Positions 11,389 to 22,600 of a DNA stretch of 64,000 nucleotides are shown in pieces. Under the pieces are notes generated by a model. It saw nothing but the letters and a program-made list of their open reading frames with translations. It had not been told where the DNA came from and did not search any database. Origin of the DNA: Amanita rubescens (Eukaryota > Basidiomycota > Agaricomycetes > Agaricales > Amanitaceae). How positions within the stretch are numbered: the first letter of the stretch is position 1; every line of letters begins with the position of its first letter. The stretch lies in contig WION01000152.1 in assembly GCA_015039365.1 (NCBI GenBank), positions 1-64,000 on the forward strand, written 5' to 3'. A program made the position numbers and the translations under genes.

Positions 11389-12171
11389 ATGTCGATGTTC
11401 GAAGGTTCTCAAAACTTCATCATAAATGGTAGCTATTTCATCAGCCAATCTGGTGAGGAGCAGTCAATCGACGACGGTTAGTTTAACGTAATCCCATGGT
11501 TAAGGGCCAGGAACTCAACACTTATTCCAACAGTTCTGGAGAGGCTGAAAGACGCCACTGCACCAAGAGTTACCCATGCATCAATTGACCGTGCGTCGTA
11601 TCCAGATATCAACATTGACTCCGGTCTGCTCCCTAAGCTGCTATCTCCGCGCTCAGACGAGCGCAGTGAGAAACTCTACTTCATTCACAGCATCGGTGCC
11701 TCGTATGTTCAAGCTTAGAGGAACATATAGTAAATCACTGTTCGCAGCCAGGCATCCTCCTCGCTAGCTTCTTCTTTCGTCGTCGTGGCCCGTCAGGTGT
11801 CTGGCCTGCCGACTACAGACGACTTGTCCCGACCATCGCTTATCAAATTTGCGCGTCGCGCAGCTGTCCTCGGAAGCTCAAAACAGAAATTCTGGGAGCT
11901 TTCTACATGGAACCTAATATTCCCGAGCAAACTGTGCATAACCAATTCCAAAAACTACTCATCTCGCCGCTTCGCAAGTTCTCTCAGGACCTCACCTCCA
12001 CCCCCGTTATCATCGTCCTCGATTCAATCCATCATTGCGAAGATGTTAAGCACATCATTACCCCAATTGTTCAGGTGATAGATGAACTGCCGACTGACGA
12101 ACACCAAGTCAATATGAAGTTTGTCGCTTCTTCCCAACCAAACCCGTTCTGCGCCCAGCCAACTCCACTCT
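11389..12171 (+). pseudogene. NACHT NTPase (NLR-like) pseudogene lacking its P-loop
   Basis: The start MSMFEGSQNFIINGSYFI resembles the N-terminal leader of many Agaricomycete NACHT proteins. Exons at 11389-11476 and 11534-about 11702 are followed by NACHT-type sequence: LLASFFFRRRGPSGVW, LVPTIAYQICA, HNQFQKLLISPLRKF and a Walker B-like VIIVLDSIHHCED. The Walker A segment expected between LYFIHSIG and LLASFFF is absent and the frames on either side do not join with normal splice sites. The Walker B acidic pair is also altered. Stop at 12171. I read this as a decayed NLR-type gene. Confidence 0.7.
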
Positions 12172-12492
12172 AGGTGCCACATCTTTACACAATGCCACAA
12201 GTACCAGGTTTCCTTTCCCTCCATGCGCGAATGGCTGCGAGACAAGGACAATGATATAAGTCCTTCCTTAAGTTTATAGCACCTGATTACATCTCAATTT
12301 TCCTCTGACTTCTCAATCTTGTCGTACATGGCGCGAGGTACTTCTTGGCCAATTACACTGTCCTTTGGCTACCATACGGATGTACTCTTTCTATTCGGAA
12401 AAAAAAAGAGACCTGCCATTTTTTTATGTCGTGGGAACATTATATATTTAATCGTCGTCAACTGGCTCTTGACACTTGTTGCCCTTACCATC
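12172..12492. other. Spacer before F-box gene 1
   Basis: About 320 bp of AT-rich sequence with no recognised coding content. A related but shorter flank precedes F-box gene 2 at about 15060-15126. Confidence 0.4.
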
Positions 12493-13953
12493 ATGTGCCA
12501 GACAAATAGGTCTAGTGAGTAGGCTGCACTTTTTCATTTAGTTTTGCTAACAAATGCAGATGAACGGAAACGTAAAGGCACATGGAAGTCGGGGAACCCA
12601 AAACGAGCAAAGGTGGCGCCGCTCTCAACTTTTCCAATCAATCGCCTTTTCCCCGAGATCCTCGCAGAAATATTCTGGAACTGCCTACCCGAGCCGAGTC
12701 TGGTGTATACCATGTCAAAGAACGAAGCCCCTCTTTTACTATGTTGCGTCTGTTCATCGTGGCGGAACCTAGCGTTGGCTACACCTGCACTATGGACCAC
12801 TGTGGGGGTAACGATTGACAAGCGGACTATGAAACCATTAGTCGGCGGTCAAGTTATCAATACTTGGCTGGAGCGGTCGGGAACTCTCCCTTTGGTGTTG
12901 AATTTGATCTATTGGCCACTCGGGCCTCGGCGCATCATGCCCACCATCCTCGAAACCATTTTAACCGTATTTTACTCCCATTCATCCAGGTGGCAGACCG
13001 TGACTCTCTATCTGCCTGAACCTCCGCTAATGTCAATTCCGCGATTGGACGCACCCCTCTTGCGGTCATTTTCTCTTGAAGGGACATGGGACAGACCCAT
13101 GTGTTTTCCGTTCAGCAAAACTCCACGCCTCACAACATTAAATTGGCCTTTCCCACTTGATGTTCCTGCGAAACCGCAAATTCCCTGGTATCAAATTTCC
13201 TGTTTACACATCCCGCGTGGGATGACATATTTTTCCACGTCGGAAGTGATTCGCTCATGTCCAAAATTGGAGGACTTGAACGTGAATTTTGCTCCGCTCA
13301 GCGGTACCGCGATGGTCGTGGATAGTCGTCCCCTTCGCAAATCCGCTGTAAAGAGCCACTCTTTACGGGAGCTTTGTATCACTGTTTGGGGGGATAGCAG
13401 CCCTTTCCTAGATTCATTGATGTTGCCCGCGTTGAAGGAATTCGAATTTAAAGTGGATCCTAGCGGCAATGCCCCCTTGACGACGCCTCCTGTTCACAAT
13501 GCCATTCTAGACCTTCTCACCCGCTCCAACTGTAAACTGGACAGGCTGGAACTTGGTAATTGTGGTTTCAGTCCTTCCGCAATTCTAAGGTGCTTCGAAC
13601 ATAAGAGCTTGGAAACGATCGAGGCACTTTGGATTTGGAATGGCCGTGACCAGCTCCGAATGATCAACGACGAGGTTCTTGTCTGCCTAACTATCCTCCC
13701 TTCTTCCTCTCCGTCTCGCATATTATTGCCTAAATTGCGGCGGCTGAAACTTGACATGTGTCTGGCCGCATCACCTGGCATGCTGGGTAGAATGGTGCAT
13801 TCACGACGCTTTCTATCGGGAAAGCACGGGGTAGAACGACTGGAATATTTTGGGGTTATGGACCGAGAGCTCCACCATGCAGATAAGCATGCGATTAACA
13901 GGGCAGCTTCCAATGGACTTGTAACAAGCACTATGAACATCCGACAAGGCTGA
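12493..13953 (+). CDS. F-box/LRR-type protein, tandem copy 1
   Basis: Agaricomycete F-box protein, presumed substrate adaptor of an SCF ubiquitin ligase. A 22-nt first exon (12493-12514, MCQTNRS) is spliced over a 45-bp intron to exon 2 (12560-13953), giving 471 residues. The F-box lies at about residues 28-85: FPINRLFPEILAEIFWNCLP, LLLCCVCSSWRNLALATPAL, W. The rest is leucine-rich with repeated PKLEDLNV, LPALKEFEF, CKLDRLELGNCGFSP units. The micro-exon is supported by its exact conservation in copy 2. The last ~10 residues differ from copy 2 and the end is shorter by about 20 residues, so this C-terminus may be altered. Confidence 0.85.
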
Positions 13954-14206
13954 ATCACGTAGAGCACTGGCATCATTTTTCGCAATGTTTGATTAGCATA
14001 CAATGTCCACATGCCATGTTAGGCTATGAAATGTTATAATATGACGATTGGTTGAGAACGCCCAAGTGGCGATACATAATTTCTTGAAATCACTCGTCGT
14101 CGACGAATAGGACAGATGTGGAGACCGCCATCAATGATCAAACGACATGACCGATAATGCTATCAAACGCAATTTTTCCGGTCATCTCTCTTGAATCTAA
14201 AATTCC

Positions 14207-14480
14207 TGATTCAGATAGAAAGGCGCCTCAGACGATGCACGGCTTGCCTCTTTAGCTGGCTCTTCTAACCAGCGACTTTCATCATTAGGGGCGGAAGGAT
14301 GATCCAACCACACTATCGGCATTTCAAAGAAGGCATAGACAGCCGCGTCCATAGAAGTGATGTTTGGAAAAGGCTGAATTTCGTCACCATTCAGCTCATC
14401 GTGGAGTTGGACTTGAGTTGAACGCCTCCAAAGCTCTCCGAAAATTTCCAGAGTGATCCAGAGCGTTCGTCCTGCACAAT
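14207..14480 (-). pseudogene. Unidentified exon-like fragment
   Basis: About 90 codons are open on the minus strand, with an acceptor-like TGCAGGAC at its 5' side and a stop near 14207. The peptide has an aromatic/leucine-rich beginning and an acidic end (WLEEPAKEASRASSEAPF). No start codon or upstream exon was found, and I do not recognise the family. Confidence 0.35.
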
Positions 14481-14604
14481 GTTAGTGAATCAGTATCCCT
14501 TTTGCAAAGAAACGAATTTTCATCGACAGTGTATGGCACACCAATACCCATCTCTCACGAGAGCCTAAAATTATCGATTCAGATAGCAGGAGCATCGACC
14601 GAGG

Positions 14605-14675
14605 ACGATTGAAACACAGCGCCGAATGATTTCCCAGGCCCAGACACCTTGTTCCACGTGTATTTTAGCCATGCC
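14605..14675 (+). repeat. Displaced copy of the ORC2 5' region
   Basis: This stretch resembles 33877-33955, the start of the ORC2 gene: both have GATTGAAACAC, GCCGAATGATTTC and TTTTAGCCATGCC in the same order, with scattered substitutions. Only about 70 bp is present and it encodes nothing by itself. It shows that ORC2-flanking DNA was copied about 19 kb away. Confidence 0.6.
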
Positions 14676-14758
14676 AATCCATCCTACGAATATATTTCAA
14701 TCCTAGCTGCTATCGTAATTTTATTATCTCATCAAAGAATTGAATATTTCATTTTTTT

Positions 14759-14940
14759 GGGCTGTCTAACTATAGGTGTAGCGCATTTAGGTCCTAACTG
14801 AGTTTCAATATGTTTCAATTGACCTACCGCTTTAGGCCGACCGCCTTTGGACATCCTCTCCCACACACTCTCTCGTACGGTAAGTAATTAATTAATTTTT
14901 TTTCTTCTGCCTGCGGTGCTACACCTATAGTTAGAAAGCC
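14759..14940. mobile_element. MITE-like element with ~22-bp terminal inverted repeats
   Basis: The left end GGGCTGTCTAACTATAGGTG and the right end (reverse complement GGCTTTCTAACTATAGGTG) form imperfect inverted repeats around 182 bp without coding capacity. The flanks ATTTTTTT and ATTTTTTG could be an imperfect 7-8 bp target duplication, but the low complexity makes that uncertain. A non-autonomous DNA transposon is the simplest reading. Confidence 0.65.
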
Positions 14941-15126
14941 ATTTTTTGTGCTCCTGTCAGCACAATAATAATATACGTCATGAATTTAACAGGGGGGAAA
15001 ACAAACAACATCATGAAATCAGAAACGTAAGCGCGGAATTGGCTGAGGGACGACCAGGGCAACCTGCCTTTTTGTGTTGAAAATGTCGTGGGAGCATATG
15101 CTCTTGTCCAACGATCGATTACCATC

Positions 15127-16650
15127 ATGAGGCAGACAAATAAGCCTAGTGAGTAGGCTGCACTTTTTCATTTAGTTTTACTAACAAATGTAGATGACGA
15201 GAAACATAAAGGCACACAGAAGTCGGGGAACCCAAAACGAGCAAAGGATAAGGCGCTGCTTTCAACTTTTCCAATCAAGCGCCTTACACCCGAGATCCTC
15301 GCAGAAGTATTTTGGCACTGCCTACCCGAAACGACACTGGAGTATACTATGGCGAGGAGCGAAGCTCCTCTTTTACTGTGCCGCGTCTGTTCATCGTGGC
15401 GGAACCTAGTGTTGGCTACACCTGCACTATGGACCAATGTGGGGGTAGCGATTCGCAAGCTGACTATGGATCCATTAGTCGCTAGCCAAGTTATCAATAC
15501 TTGGCTGGAGCGGTCGGGAACTCTCCCTTTGGTGTTGTATTTGATGTATTTGCCACTCTGGCCTCAGAGCGCCATGCCCACCCTCCTCGAAACCATCTTA
15601 ACCGTGTTTTACTCCCATTCATCCAGGTGGCAGACCGTGACTCTCTTTCTGCCTGAACCTCCGCTAATGTCAATTCCGCGATTGGATGCACCCCTCTTGC
15701 GGTCGTTTTCTCTTGAAGGGATGTGGGACAAACCCATCCGTTTTCCGTTCAGAAAAACTCCACGCCTCACAGGATTAACTTGGCCGCTTCCGCTTGATAT
15801 CCCTGCAAACCCGCAAATTCCCTGGTTCCAAATTTCCCGTTTATACATCTCGCGTGGGATGTCGTATGCTTCTGCGTTGCAAGTGATCCGCTCATGTCCA
15901 AAATTGGAGGACTTGAACGTGGGTTTTAGTCCGCTCAGCGATACCGCGATGGTTGTGGATAGTCGTCTCCCTCGCAAACCCGTTGTAAAGAGCCTCTCTT
16001 TACGGAAGCTCCGTATCATTGTTTTGGAAGATAGCAGTCCATTCCTGGAGTCATTGACGTTGCCCGCGTTGAAGGAATTCGAATTTGAAGTGGATCCCGG
16101 TGACAATGATGACGACGACGAAGGCCCGCCCTTGACGACACCTCCTGTTCACAAGGCCATTCTAGACCTTCTCACCCGCTCCAACTGTAAACTAGACAGA
16201 CTGGAACTTAGTAATTGTGGTTTCAGTCCTTCCGCAATTCTAAGCTGCTTTGAACATGGGAGTTTGGAAACAATCGAGGCACTAAAGATTGGGAATGTCC
16301 GTGACCAGTCCATGGTCAACGACGGGGTGCTCATTCGCCTTACTATCCTTCGATCTTCTCCGTCTCGCGTATTATTGCCCAAATTGACGCGGCTGGAACT
16401 TGAGATGTGTCTAGGCGCGTCATCTGGCATGCTGGGTAGAATGGTGCATTCACGACGCTTTCTACCGGGAAAACACGGGATAGAACGACTGAAATATTTT
16501 TCAGTTACAGGCCAAGAGCTCCGCCGGGCAGATAAGGATTTGATTAACAAGGCAGTTTTAGATGGGCTTGAAGTAGAAATTCCGGATACGACATCTGACG
16601 CGGTTGATCCACGTAAAGTTTTGGCATCAATTTTCGCAATGTACAATTAA
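15127..16650 (+). CDS. F-box/LRR-type protein, tandem copy 2
   Basis: A close paralogue of copy 1 in the same orientation. The 22-nt first exon (15127-15148, MRQTNKP) and 45-bp intron (15149-15193) are conserved in size; exon 2 (15194-16650) completes a 492-residue protein. The F-box again reads FPIKRLTPEILAEVFWHCLP and LLLCRVCSSWRNLVLATPAL. Relative to copy 1 there is a short acidic insertion (DNDDDDEG) near residue 330 and a longer end finishing in VLASIFAMYN. No disabling change was seen. The substrate is unknown; F-box genes of this type form large, fast-evolving families in mushrooms. Confidence 0.87.
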
Positions 16651-17401
16651 CATATACTGTCCACATGTCTAGGCTATGAAAGGTTACAATATGACGATTG
16701 GTTGAGAGTGCTAAAGTGGTAGTATTTGGATAATTTTGGCCTAATGTCGATGATGCGCGAAACGAAAATTTTCGGAGGCACACCACACCACGGGTAAGAC
16801 GACGCAGGTTGTGACTCTTGTATTTGGAGATCTGCGCCGACCAAATGTTTTGATCAAAGAGACTGGTGAAGGGGAAGTGCGAGCGTTGCTGGTCGACTTT
16901 GAATGGGTTGGACTAGATAACAGCAGGCAATGAATATTTCACTAAGATGGAGCGTGGGTAGAAATGTGGACCCTGCGGCTGTTCGAAGGTTGTCCGACGG
17001 CAATGCGAACTTGAAAAACCTAGCAGCCGTCAATTAGAGGAGCATATATGTAAGTCGAATGATTTGGTTGAAATATTCGCTAAACAATGCGAGCTATTAT
17101 AGGCCAGTGGTTAAGGCTATAGGGTGCATGCCAGAAACGACCGCTAGAAACGGTGAAGAGTTCTTGTAAGCGTGAGTGCCATTTGCAGTGTTCGGGATCA
17201 GTGGAAGCCTTTCTCGCGACAACACCGACTCTTTAGAATGGATCAGCTCCAAAGCAAGGATGCATCGCAAAGTGGCAATTGCTTGAATCGGCTACACATT
17301 CTCTTCGAGGCACACGCTAACGCTTATACAATTGAAAAACCTGAACATCCCATTGTGCTTCGTCTGCCCTCAAAAGTGCATGCTTCCGTTCCAACACCTT
17401 G
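16651..17401. other. Spacer with kinase relic, ending at the Ty3 insertion site
   Basis: Apart from the kinase fragment at 16815-16935 and a short open stretch on the minus strand next to the LTR (17317-17401), nothing could be assigned. A tRNA-A-box-like stretch near 17101 lacks the rest of a tRNA. Confidence 0.4.
16815..16935 (+). pseudogene. Fungal-type kinase relic (catalytic-loop fragment)
   Basis: Translation gives FGDLRRPNVLI, then VRALLVDFEWVG and soon a stop. This matches the catalytic loop (HGDxRxxNVL, here with F for H) and the D-F-x magnesium loop of the short kinases common in Agaricomycetes. No N-lobe, start codon or further exon was found nearby. Confidence 0.5.
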
Positions 17402-17855
17402 TGTTACGAACTCGTTAATCTCAACCTAAGTTGCAACGGCAACTCTAGTCACGATTACAAGTCTTAAGTCAAACGTTAAGATTATAAGTTCAATACTAAG
17501 TCAAGACGTTGACTTAGAATCTGAGGACGATTGTGGTAGATGAGTTTTAAGAGCAAGGTTATATTGTCAGACGACAATAAACAGCTAAGTCGAACTTAGG
17601 GTTCGACTCTAGAATACATGCGGTACTTATACTAGCAAGTACAATGAGACGTACTAATTAATGTATAAGGGTAAGTACGAAAGTAAGTATAAAGACGGCG
17701 TCATATGTGGAACAAGGGATGGTATAAGAAAGGGAACGAGTTAGTCCGTATGAATCGAGCATAAGGAGAGCGATGAATAAGGTATGCATGAAGAAAATAG
17801 ACATGTCCGACGTATCATGTAAGCATAATGCGGGAGTCCGTACCGTGTTGTAACA
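17402..17855 (-). repeat. 3' LTR of the Ty3 element
   Basis: A 454-bp copy bounded by TGTTAC and GTAACA inverted ends; it matches the other LTR throughout as far as I compared. It is preceded on the coding strand by a polypurine-like tract at about 17857-17866. Confidence 0.94.
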
Positions 17856-17895
17856 CTAGCTCTCCCCTACGTTGTTGACCGCAACAACAAAACGT

Positions 17896-19653
17896 TCAGG
17901 TGTTCATGTTGTGCATGGCGTCGTCGTCGTGCTGATAGCCGTAATCGCCGTAAAGATCGCAGGCGTCGTCGTCGGCTCCGTCGCACTGTCGTCCATTGAC
18001 GCATGCCTGACACTGTGACGCGTGGTGTGCCTTCTTTTTTCCCTTCTTCTTCGGCTGATGAGGGCGGCGGCTAGTGGAAGCGGGGGTATCGGCGGCATCT
18101 GCGGTAGTTCGAGAACGTCCTTTCTTCTTAGTGGAAGGACCGGGCGTCGGATCGCGTCGGCGCGTGGGAGCGCGTGGAGGTAGAGTAGACATAGGAGGAA
18201 TTGCAGTAGCAAGATGGTGATCCTCAGAGGCATGTTTACCTCGGCAGTGGATGCAGCGGTTGTAACGGTGGGGGCGTTGGTTGGCGGCATTTGTCATACT
18301 GCGGGTCGTAGGTCGTCGAGCAGGCGGAGTGTCGTGTCGTCGAGTAGTGGGGACAGGAATATTCCAGACTCCGTGGCGAATAACGGTGGTGGTTGGGGGT
18401 GATGCGGATCGAGGAGGAGGAGGAGCCTTCTTATCTCGTTTCGGTTCTTCCTCAATGAGATCGCCTGTTGTACGGATTCGGCGATGAAGATCGAGATCGC
18501 TGATCGCATTATTGATCTGCGCAATGTGGTCGCTAGTGAGTTGATGCAAGGGAACTCCATCTGCGAATTCGGCTGTAGTCCATTCTGTGTCTCCTTGGAT
18601 ACTGGACAAGAGGTCTCGGATCTTTCCGGTGAGGCACCAGATTTCTCTCGATTTACGATCTGTCTCCATAATGCATCTAGTTGCTCGGTGTCGGTCGGGT
18701 GTAGCTTCGGTAGCGCGAAACCAATGGTTGACAGCGATGCGGTTATTCTGATCGTGAGGCTGTATTTTTAGTCCAAACCTTTGATCGTCAATGCTTTCTA
18801 TGGCGAGGATGATGTAACGTTCGATGTCAGCTGTGAGAAGTCGTCGTAATAGATCTATCGCCAATTGATCTAGGTTTCCTCCTTTCGGATGAACGTCTTC
18901 CCAGTATAGTGACGTAACGTTTACAAACGTTTCGATTAAATCGGCACAATGATAGTTGTACTGATCTCGGGCTTGACCGGCAAGGGTAGTGGCGGTTCGG
19001 AAGTCCATGAGAAGTCGCCAGACTCGAGCTATCCTTTCTTGGTCAAAGATGTCGACTTGTAGTCTAGCGGTGTTGCAGATCAGAGTGACGCGGTCTCTAA
19101 CCTTGGTGTAAGTAGTAATTCCGTGATAACTGAGATAGAGATCGGGGGTGGTTCGTATGATGGAGCTAGCCATATTGCGGTTAGTCCCATCTGTACCGTG
19201 ACTCTGGTCGTTGCCTCGAATAGATTCGTTATGAGGTTGAGTCGAAGCGTGACCGGCAGATACCGTCTCTCTATGTAAGGTAACGCTAATGTCTTCAGCG
19301 TTTCTAGGTGGGATCGGTCGGCTATTGCGATCTTCCGTAATTCGTCCAGGTACAGCCAGAGTTTCTGATGTTCCGTGGTGGGTTTCCTGGGTTTCGGTGG
19401 GAGTGACCGGGATCGTCTGAGACGAGGTCTGATCGGGAGATCTGTAGGGAACATCAACGAAGTCGTTCGGGTCAGTGTCTTCTTCGTTGGTGTCGGTGGT
19501 ATGAAGAACGAGTCGGGGTCGGTGGGGTTCAGTGAGAGTGGTGAGTCGGGTGTCGGTGTTCTCTCCAGCATAGAATTCAGACCAGGGGAAGTGCTGAACG
19601 GCGTCGGTGGTGTCGTTTCCATTTTGCATAATAACTTGGTATGTGAATGACAT
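17896..19653 (-). CDS. Third ORF of the Ty3 element, unknown function (585 aa)
   Basis: The ATG (19653) begins one nucleotide after the pol stop (19657-19655), an arrangement suited to termination-reinitiation. The N-terminal third is T/P/D-rich. The middle (about residues 165-420) looks globular and helical (LYLSYHGITTYTKVRDRVTL, HCADLIETFVNVTSLYW). The C-terminus is basic and proline-rich with a zinc-knuckle-like CIHCRGKHASEDH (C-x2-C-x3-H-x4-H), KKK clusters, and a Cys-rich end. No signal peptide or membrane helix is visible, so despite its env-like position it does not look like an envelope protein. A nucleic-acid-binding or Gag-like accessory role is inferred. Confidence 0.8.
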   Translation of the reverse strand: MSFTYQVIMQNGNDTTDAVQHFPWSEFYAGENTDTRLTTLTEPHRPRLVLHTTDTNEEDTDPNDFVDVPYRSPDQTSSQTIPVTPTETQETHHGTSETLAVPGRITEDRNSRPIPPRNAEDISVTLHRETVSAGHASTQPHNESIRGNDQSHGTDGTNRNMASSIIRTTPDLYLSYHGITTYTKVRDRVTLICNTARLQVDIFDQERIARVWRLLMDFRTATTLAGQARDQYNYHCADLIETFVNVTSLYWEDVHPKGGNLDQLAIDLLRRLLTADIERYIILAIESIDDQRFGLKIQPHDQNNRIAVNHWFRATEATPDRHRATRCIMETDRKSREIWCLTGKIRDLLSSIQGDTEWTTAEFADGVPLHQLTSDHIAQINNAISDLDLHRRIRTTGDLIEEEPKRDKKAPPPPRSASPPTTTVIRHGVWNIPVPTTRRHDTPPARRPTTRSMTNAANQRPHRYNRCIHCRGKHASEDHHLATAIPPMSTLPPRAPTRRRDPTPGPSTKKKGRSRTTADAADTPASTSRRPHQPKKKGKKKAHHASQCQACVNGRQCDGADDDACDLYGDYGYQHDDDAMHNMNT

Positions 19654-19654
19654 T

Positions 19655-22600
19655 TCAGAGTTTCCTTCGTCTTTTATATTCTAGAAGGAGGTCTTCCATA
19701 TGCGTCAAGTTATTTTCTGGTTCCCATGTGTTTTCGCTGGTGTCATAGCCTTTCCACTTTACTAGGAATTGTAATTTCCCTCTAAACTTGCGATGTGCAA
19801 GCAGTGCTTCCACTTCGTACTCTTTTTCTCCTTCGATCAGATCGGGAGGGGGCCTTGTTTCTGTTATTCCGTGAAAGGAAGTTTCTTTGAACGGCGTTAG
19901 TAAGGCGGCGTGGAATACGTTATGAATTTTCCATTGTCTTGGTAGCGTGAGACGATATGTCACTGGTCCTAAGACTTCTTTGATGGAAAAGGGACCTTCT
20001 CGTTTAGGTGCGAGCTTTCTGCTCTGATAAGGAATCTTCAGGTTCCTAGATTCTAACCATACTTTGTCATTGACTTTGAACGGTTTAGTCTTTCTCGTTG
20101 TTCTTTCCATCATCTTAGCTCGTGCTAGATCATGTGCGGCGAGTGCTTCTTCTCGTGCGCGGAACAAGAAGTTGATGCGGTTATCGGCGGTTGGTGTATT
20201 CGTCTTGTTTGAGACAAGGGGAAGTGCAACCGGGGATGTTCCATACATCAATTGGAAGGGCGATTGTTTCAATGCTTCATGAGTGCGTGAATTATGCGCG
20301 AATTGTGCTATTGGTATCATCTTGTTCCAAGTATCTGGTTCATAGGCACAGAATATTCGGAGATAAGCTTCTAATTCGGCGTTATATCGCTCCGTTTGTC
20401 CATCAGTCTGTGGATGGAAGGCGGTACTCATTTTGTGTTTAATCTTTAATGAGTCCATTATGCCGTTAAAGACATGTGATGCGAACTGTGGTCCTCGATC
20501 GGAGATCATGGTGTCGGGTAATCCGAAGTTTTTGAATACATTCCGAATGTAGAGGTCGGCGGTTTCGTTGGCGGTGATAGTTTTATTACAAGGCATGAGA
20601 ATTACTCCCTTTGTAAGTCCTTGATCGACCACGATAAAGATAGAATCAAAACCGTTACTTATGGGTAAGTCGGTTATGAAATCCATGGTTATTTGTTGGA
20701 AGGGTCGGTGTGCGTGAGACTTGATTGGCATCAGAGGTGCGGCGGTAGGGTGAGTGTTTGATTTCATTTGTTGACATGCCGTGCATCCGTCAATAAATTG
20801 TTTAACCATTTTAGACATCAATGGCCACCAGTAATGTTCTTTTAATAAGGCAAGTGTTTTGAAGAAACCGGGGTGTCCGCTTGTTGGTGATTCATGAAAA
20901 TCTCTAATAATATCTCGGCGAAGATCGGTATCAGGGGGAATAAAAGATTTCCCTTTGTACAGGATTAATTCGTCGTCAAGGGTCCAATCAGAAAGGGCAG
21001 TACGTAAAGGTGGTACTCCTTTTTCTTTTAGACATTTCTTGATTGATTGAGCGAAGTCGTCTTTGACAGTTATTTCCATTGCTCTGTCACGGAGATCTTC
21101 GGCGATTGTGCGAACAAAGAGTTCTTTTGGGAGCATCGTTATTAACTCTTCTGGTTCGTCTTTTGTCATGTGATCGGGTCGACGGGATAATGCGTCTGCT
21201 ATTATTAGTTTTGCTCCGGGGATGTGGGTTAATTTAATATTAAATCGAGACAAATCGTTCCACCATCGTGCTTGGCGGTTCGTAAGACGTTGTGGTTCTC
21301 GATAATAGAGTAGATTCTTGTGGTCGCAATGAATAATGACAGGATGTTCTGCTCCTTCAAGCAGGTATCTCCATTCGTTGTAAAGAGCGTAATAGATGGC
21401 GAATAACTCTCGGTCGTAGATTTGCCATCGTGTTTCAGTCGGTGTTAAAGCGTGGGATAGGTATCCGCATGGGTGTAAGTCGCCATTGTCATCTTTCTGC
21501 ATAAGAACTGCTCCGATAGCGCGGTCTGATGCGTCCGTTTGTAGAATGAAAGGTTTGTTAACGTCGGGCATCATTAAGACGGGCGCGGATGTGAAACGTT
21601 CTTTTAATAGATCAAATGCGACTTGGCATTCTGCGGTCCATGTCCATAACTTGTTTTTCTTCGTTAGGTCGTGCAGGGGTCGTGCAAGGTGGGCGAATCC
21701 GAAAATAAACCTTCGATAGTAATTTCCGAATCCTAAAAAGGACCTAACTTGTTTAACGGTAGAAGGGGTTGGCCAGTCCCTAATTCCGGCAAGTTTGATC
21801 GGGTCCATTTTTATTGTATTTTTGGATATGACGGTGCCTAGAAAATCAACTTCTTTGGCAGCGAATTTACACTTTTCAAGCTTGAGGTAAAGATCGTGTT
21901 TCTGTAATCGTTCAAGTACTTGTTTTGTTCGAATCTCAAGTTCTTCTTTAGTGCGCGCGTGTATTAGCATGTCATCCATGTAGATGACGAGCCATCCTTT
22001 TTCTGTAAAATCCCTGAAATAATCGTCCATCATAGCTTGGAACGTTGCTGGTGAATTTCGTAACCCAAAGAACATGACATTAGGTTCAAATAAACCTCGA
22101 TTGGTGATAAAGGCGGCTTTCCATCTGTCAGATTCTTTGATTTGAACGTTATTATATCCCCAACGGATGTCCAATTTCGTAAAGTATTCCGAATCTTTGA
22201 GTTTAATCATAAGATCGGAGATAAGGGGTAATGGATATGCGTTTGGTTTAGTGTATTCGTTCAAATATCGATAGTCTTGGCAGGGTCGTAGTTTTTGTGC
22301 TTCTTTCTTCTCTACAAAGAAGAAAGGTGATGCCTGCGGCGATTTCGATGGTCTGATGTAGCCTTTTTCAACATGTTCTTTGATCCATTCATCCAGTGTG
22401 TTCTGCTGTTTCGGAGATAAGGGATAGATTTTTCCTCTTTTTGGTATGAAATCATCGCGAAGTTCTATCTGGTGATCCCAAGATCGGCTTTCCGGGAATC
22501 GTTCACTTGCTTTTTTCTCGAATACATCTTTCCATGCCGAGTATTCAGGAGGGAGCGTGTAAACCTCCTCTGTTTGATGGTATTTGTGTTCCATTTGTTG

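Larger units (their letters stand above)
13954..14758. other. Spacer with decayed gene fragments
   Basis: No intact gene. On the minus strand, 14207-14480 reads as one open exon-like stretch (LWITLEIFGELWRRSTQ, ending in FYLNQEF and a stop) of unknown family. A fragment related to the ORC2 5' region follows at 14605-14675. Confidence 0.4.

Noticed and set aside
17101..17175. tRNA-like sequence (GGCCAGTGGTTAAGGC resembles a tRNA-Ser A box)
   Set aside because: No B box (GGTTCGAATCC-like) follows and acceptor-stem pairing is absent; at most a chance match or relic.
18294..19622. Several 90-180 codon open frames overlapping the Ty3 third ORF
   Set aside because: They are alternative-frame readings of one T/P/R-rich coding region without motifs of their own.
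17896..19653. Ty3 third ORF as an envelope gene
   Set aside because: There is no signal peptide, transmembrane helix or furin-like site; composition points to nucleic-acid binding instead.
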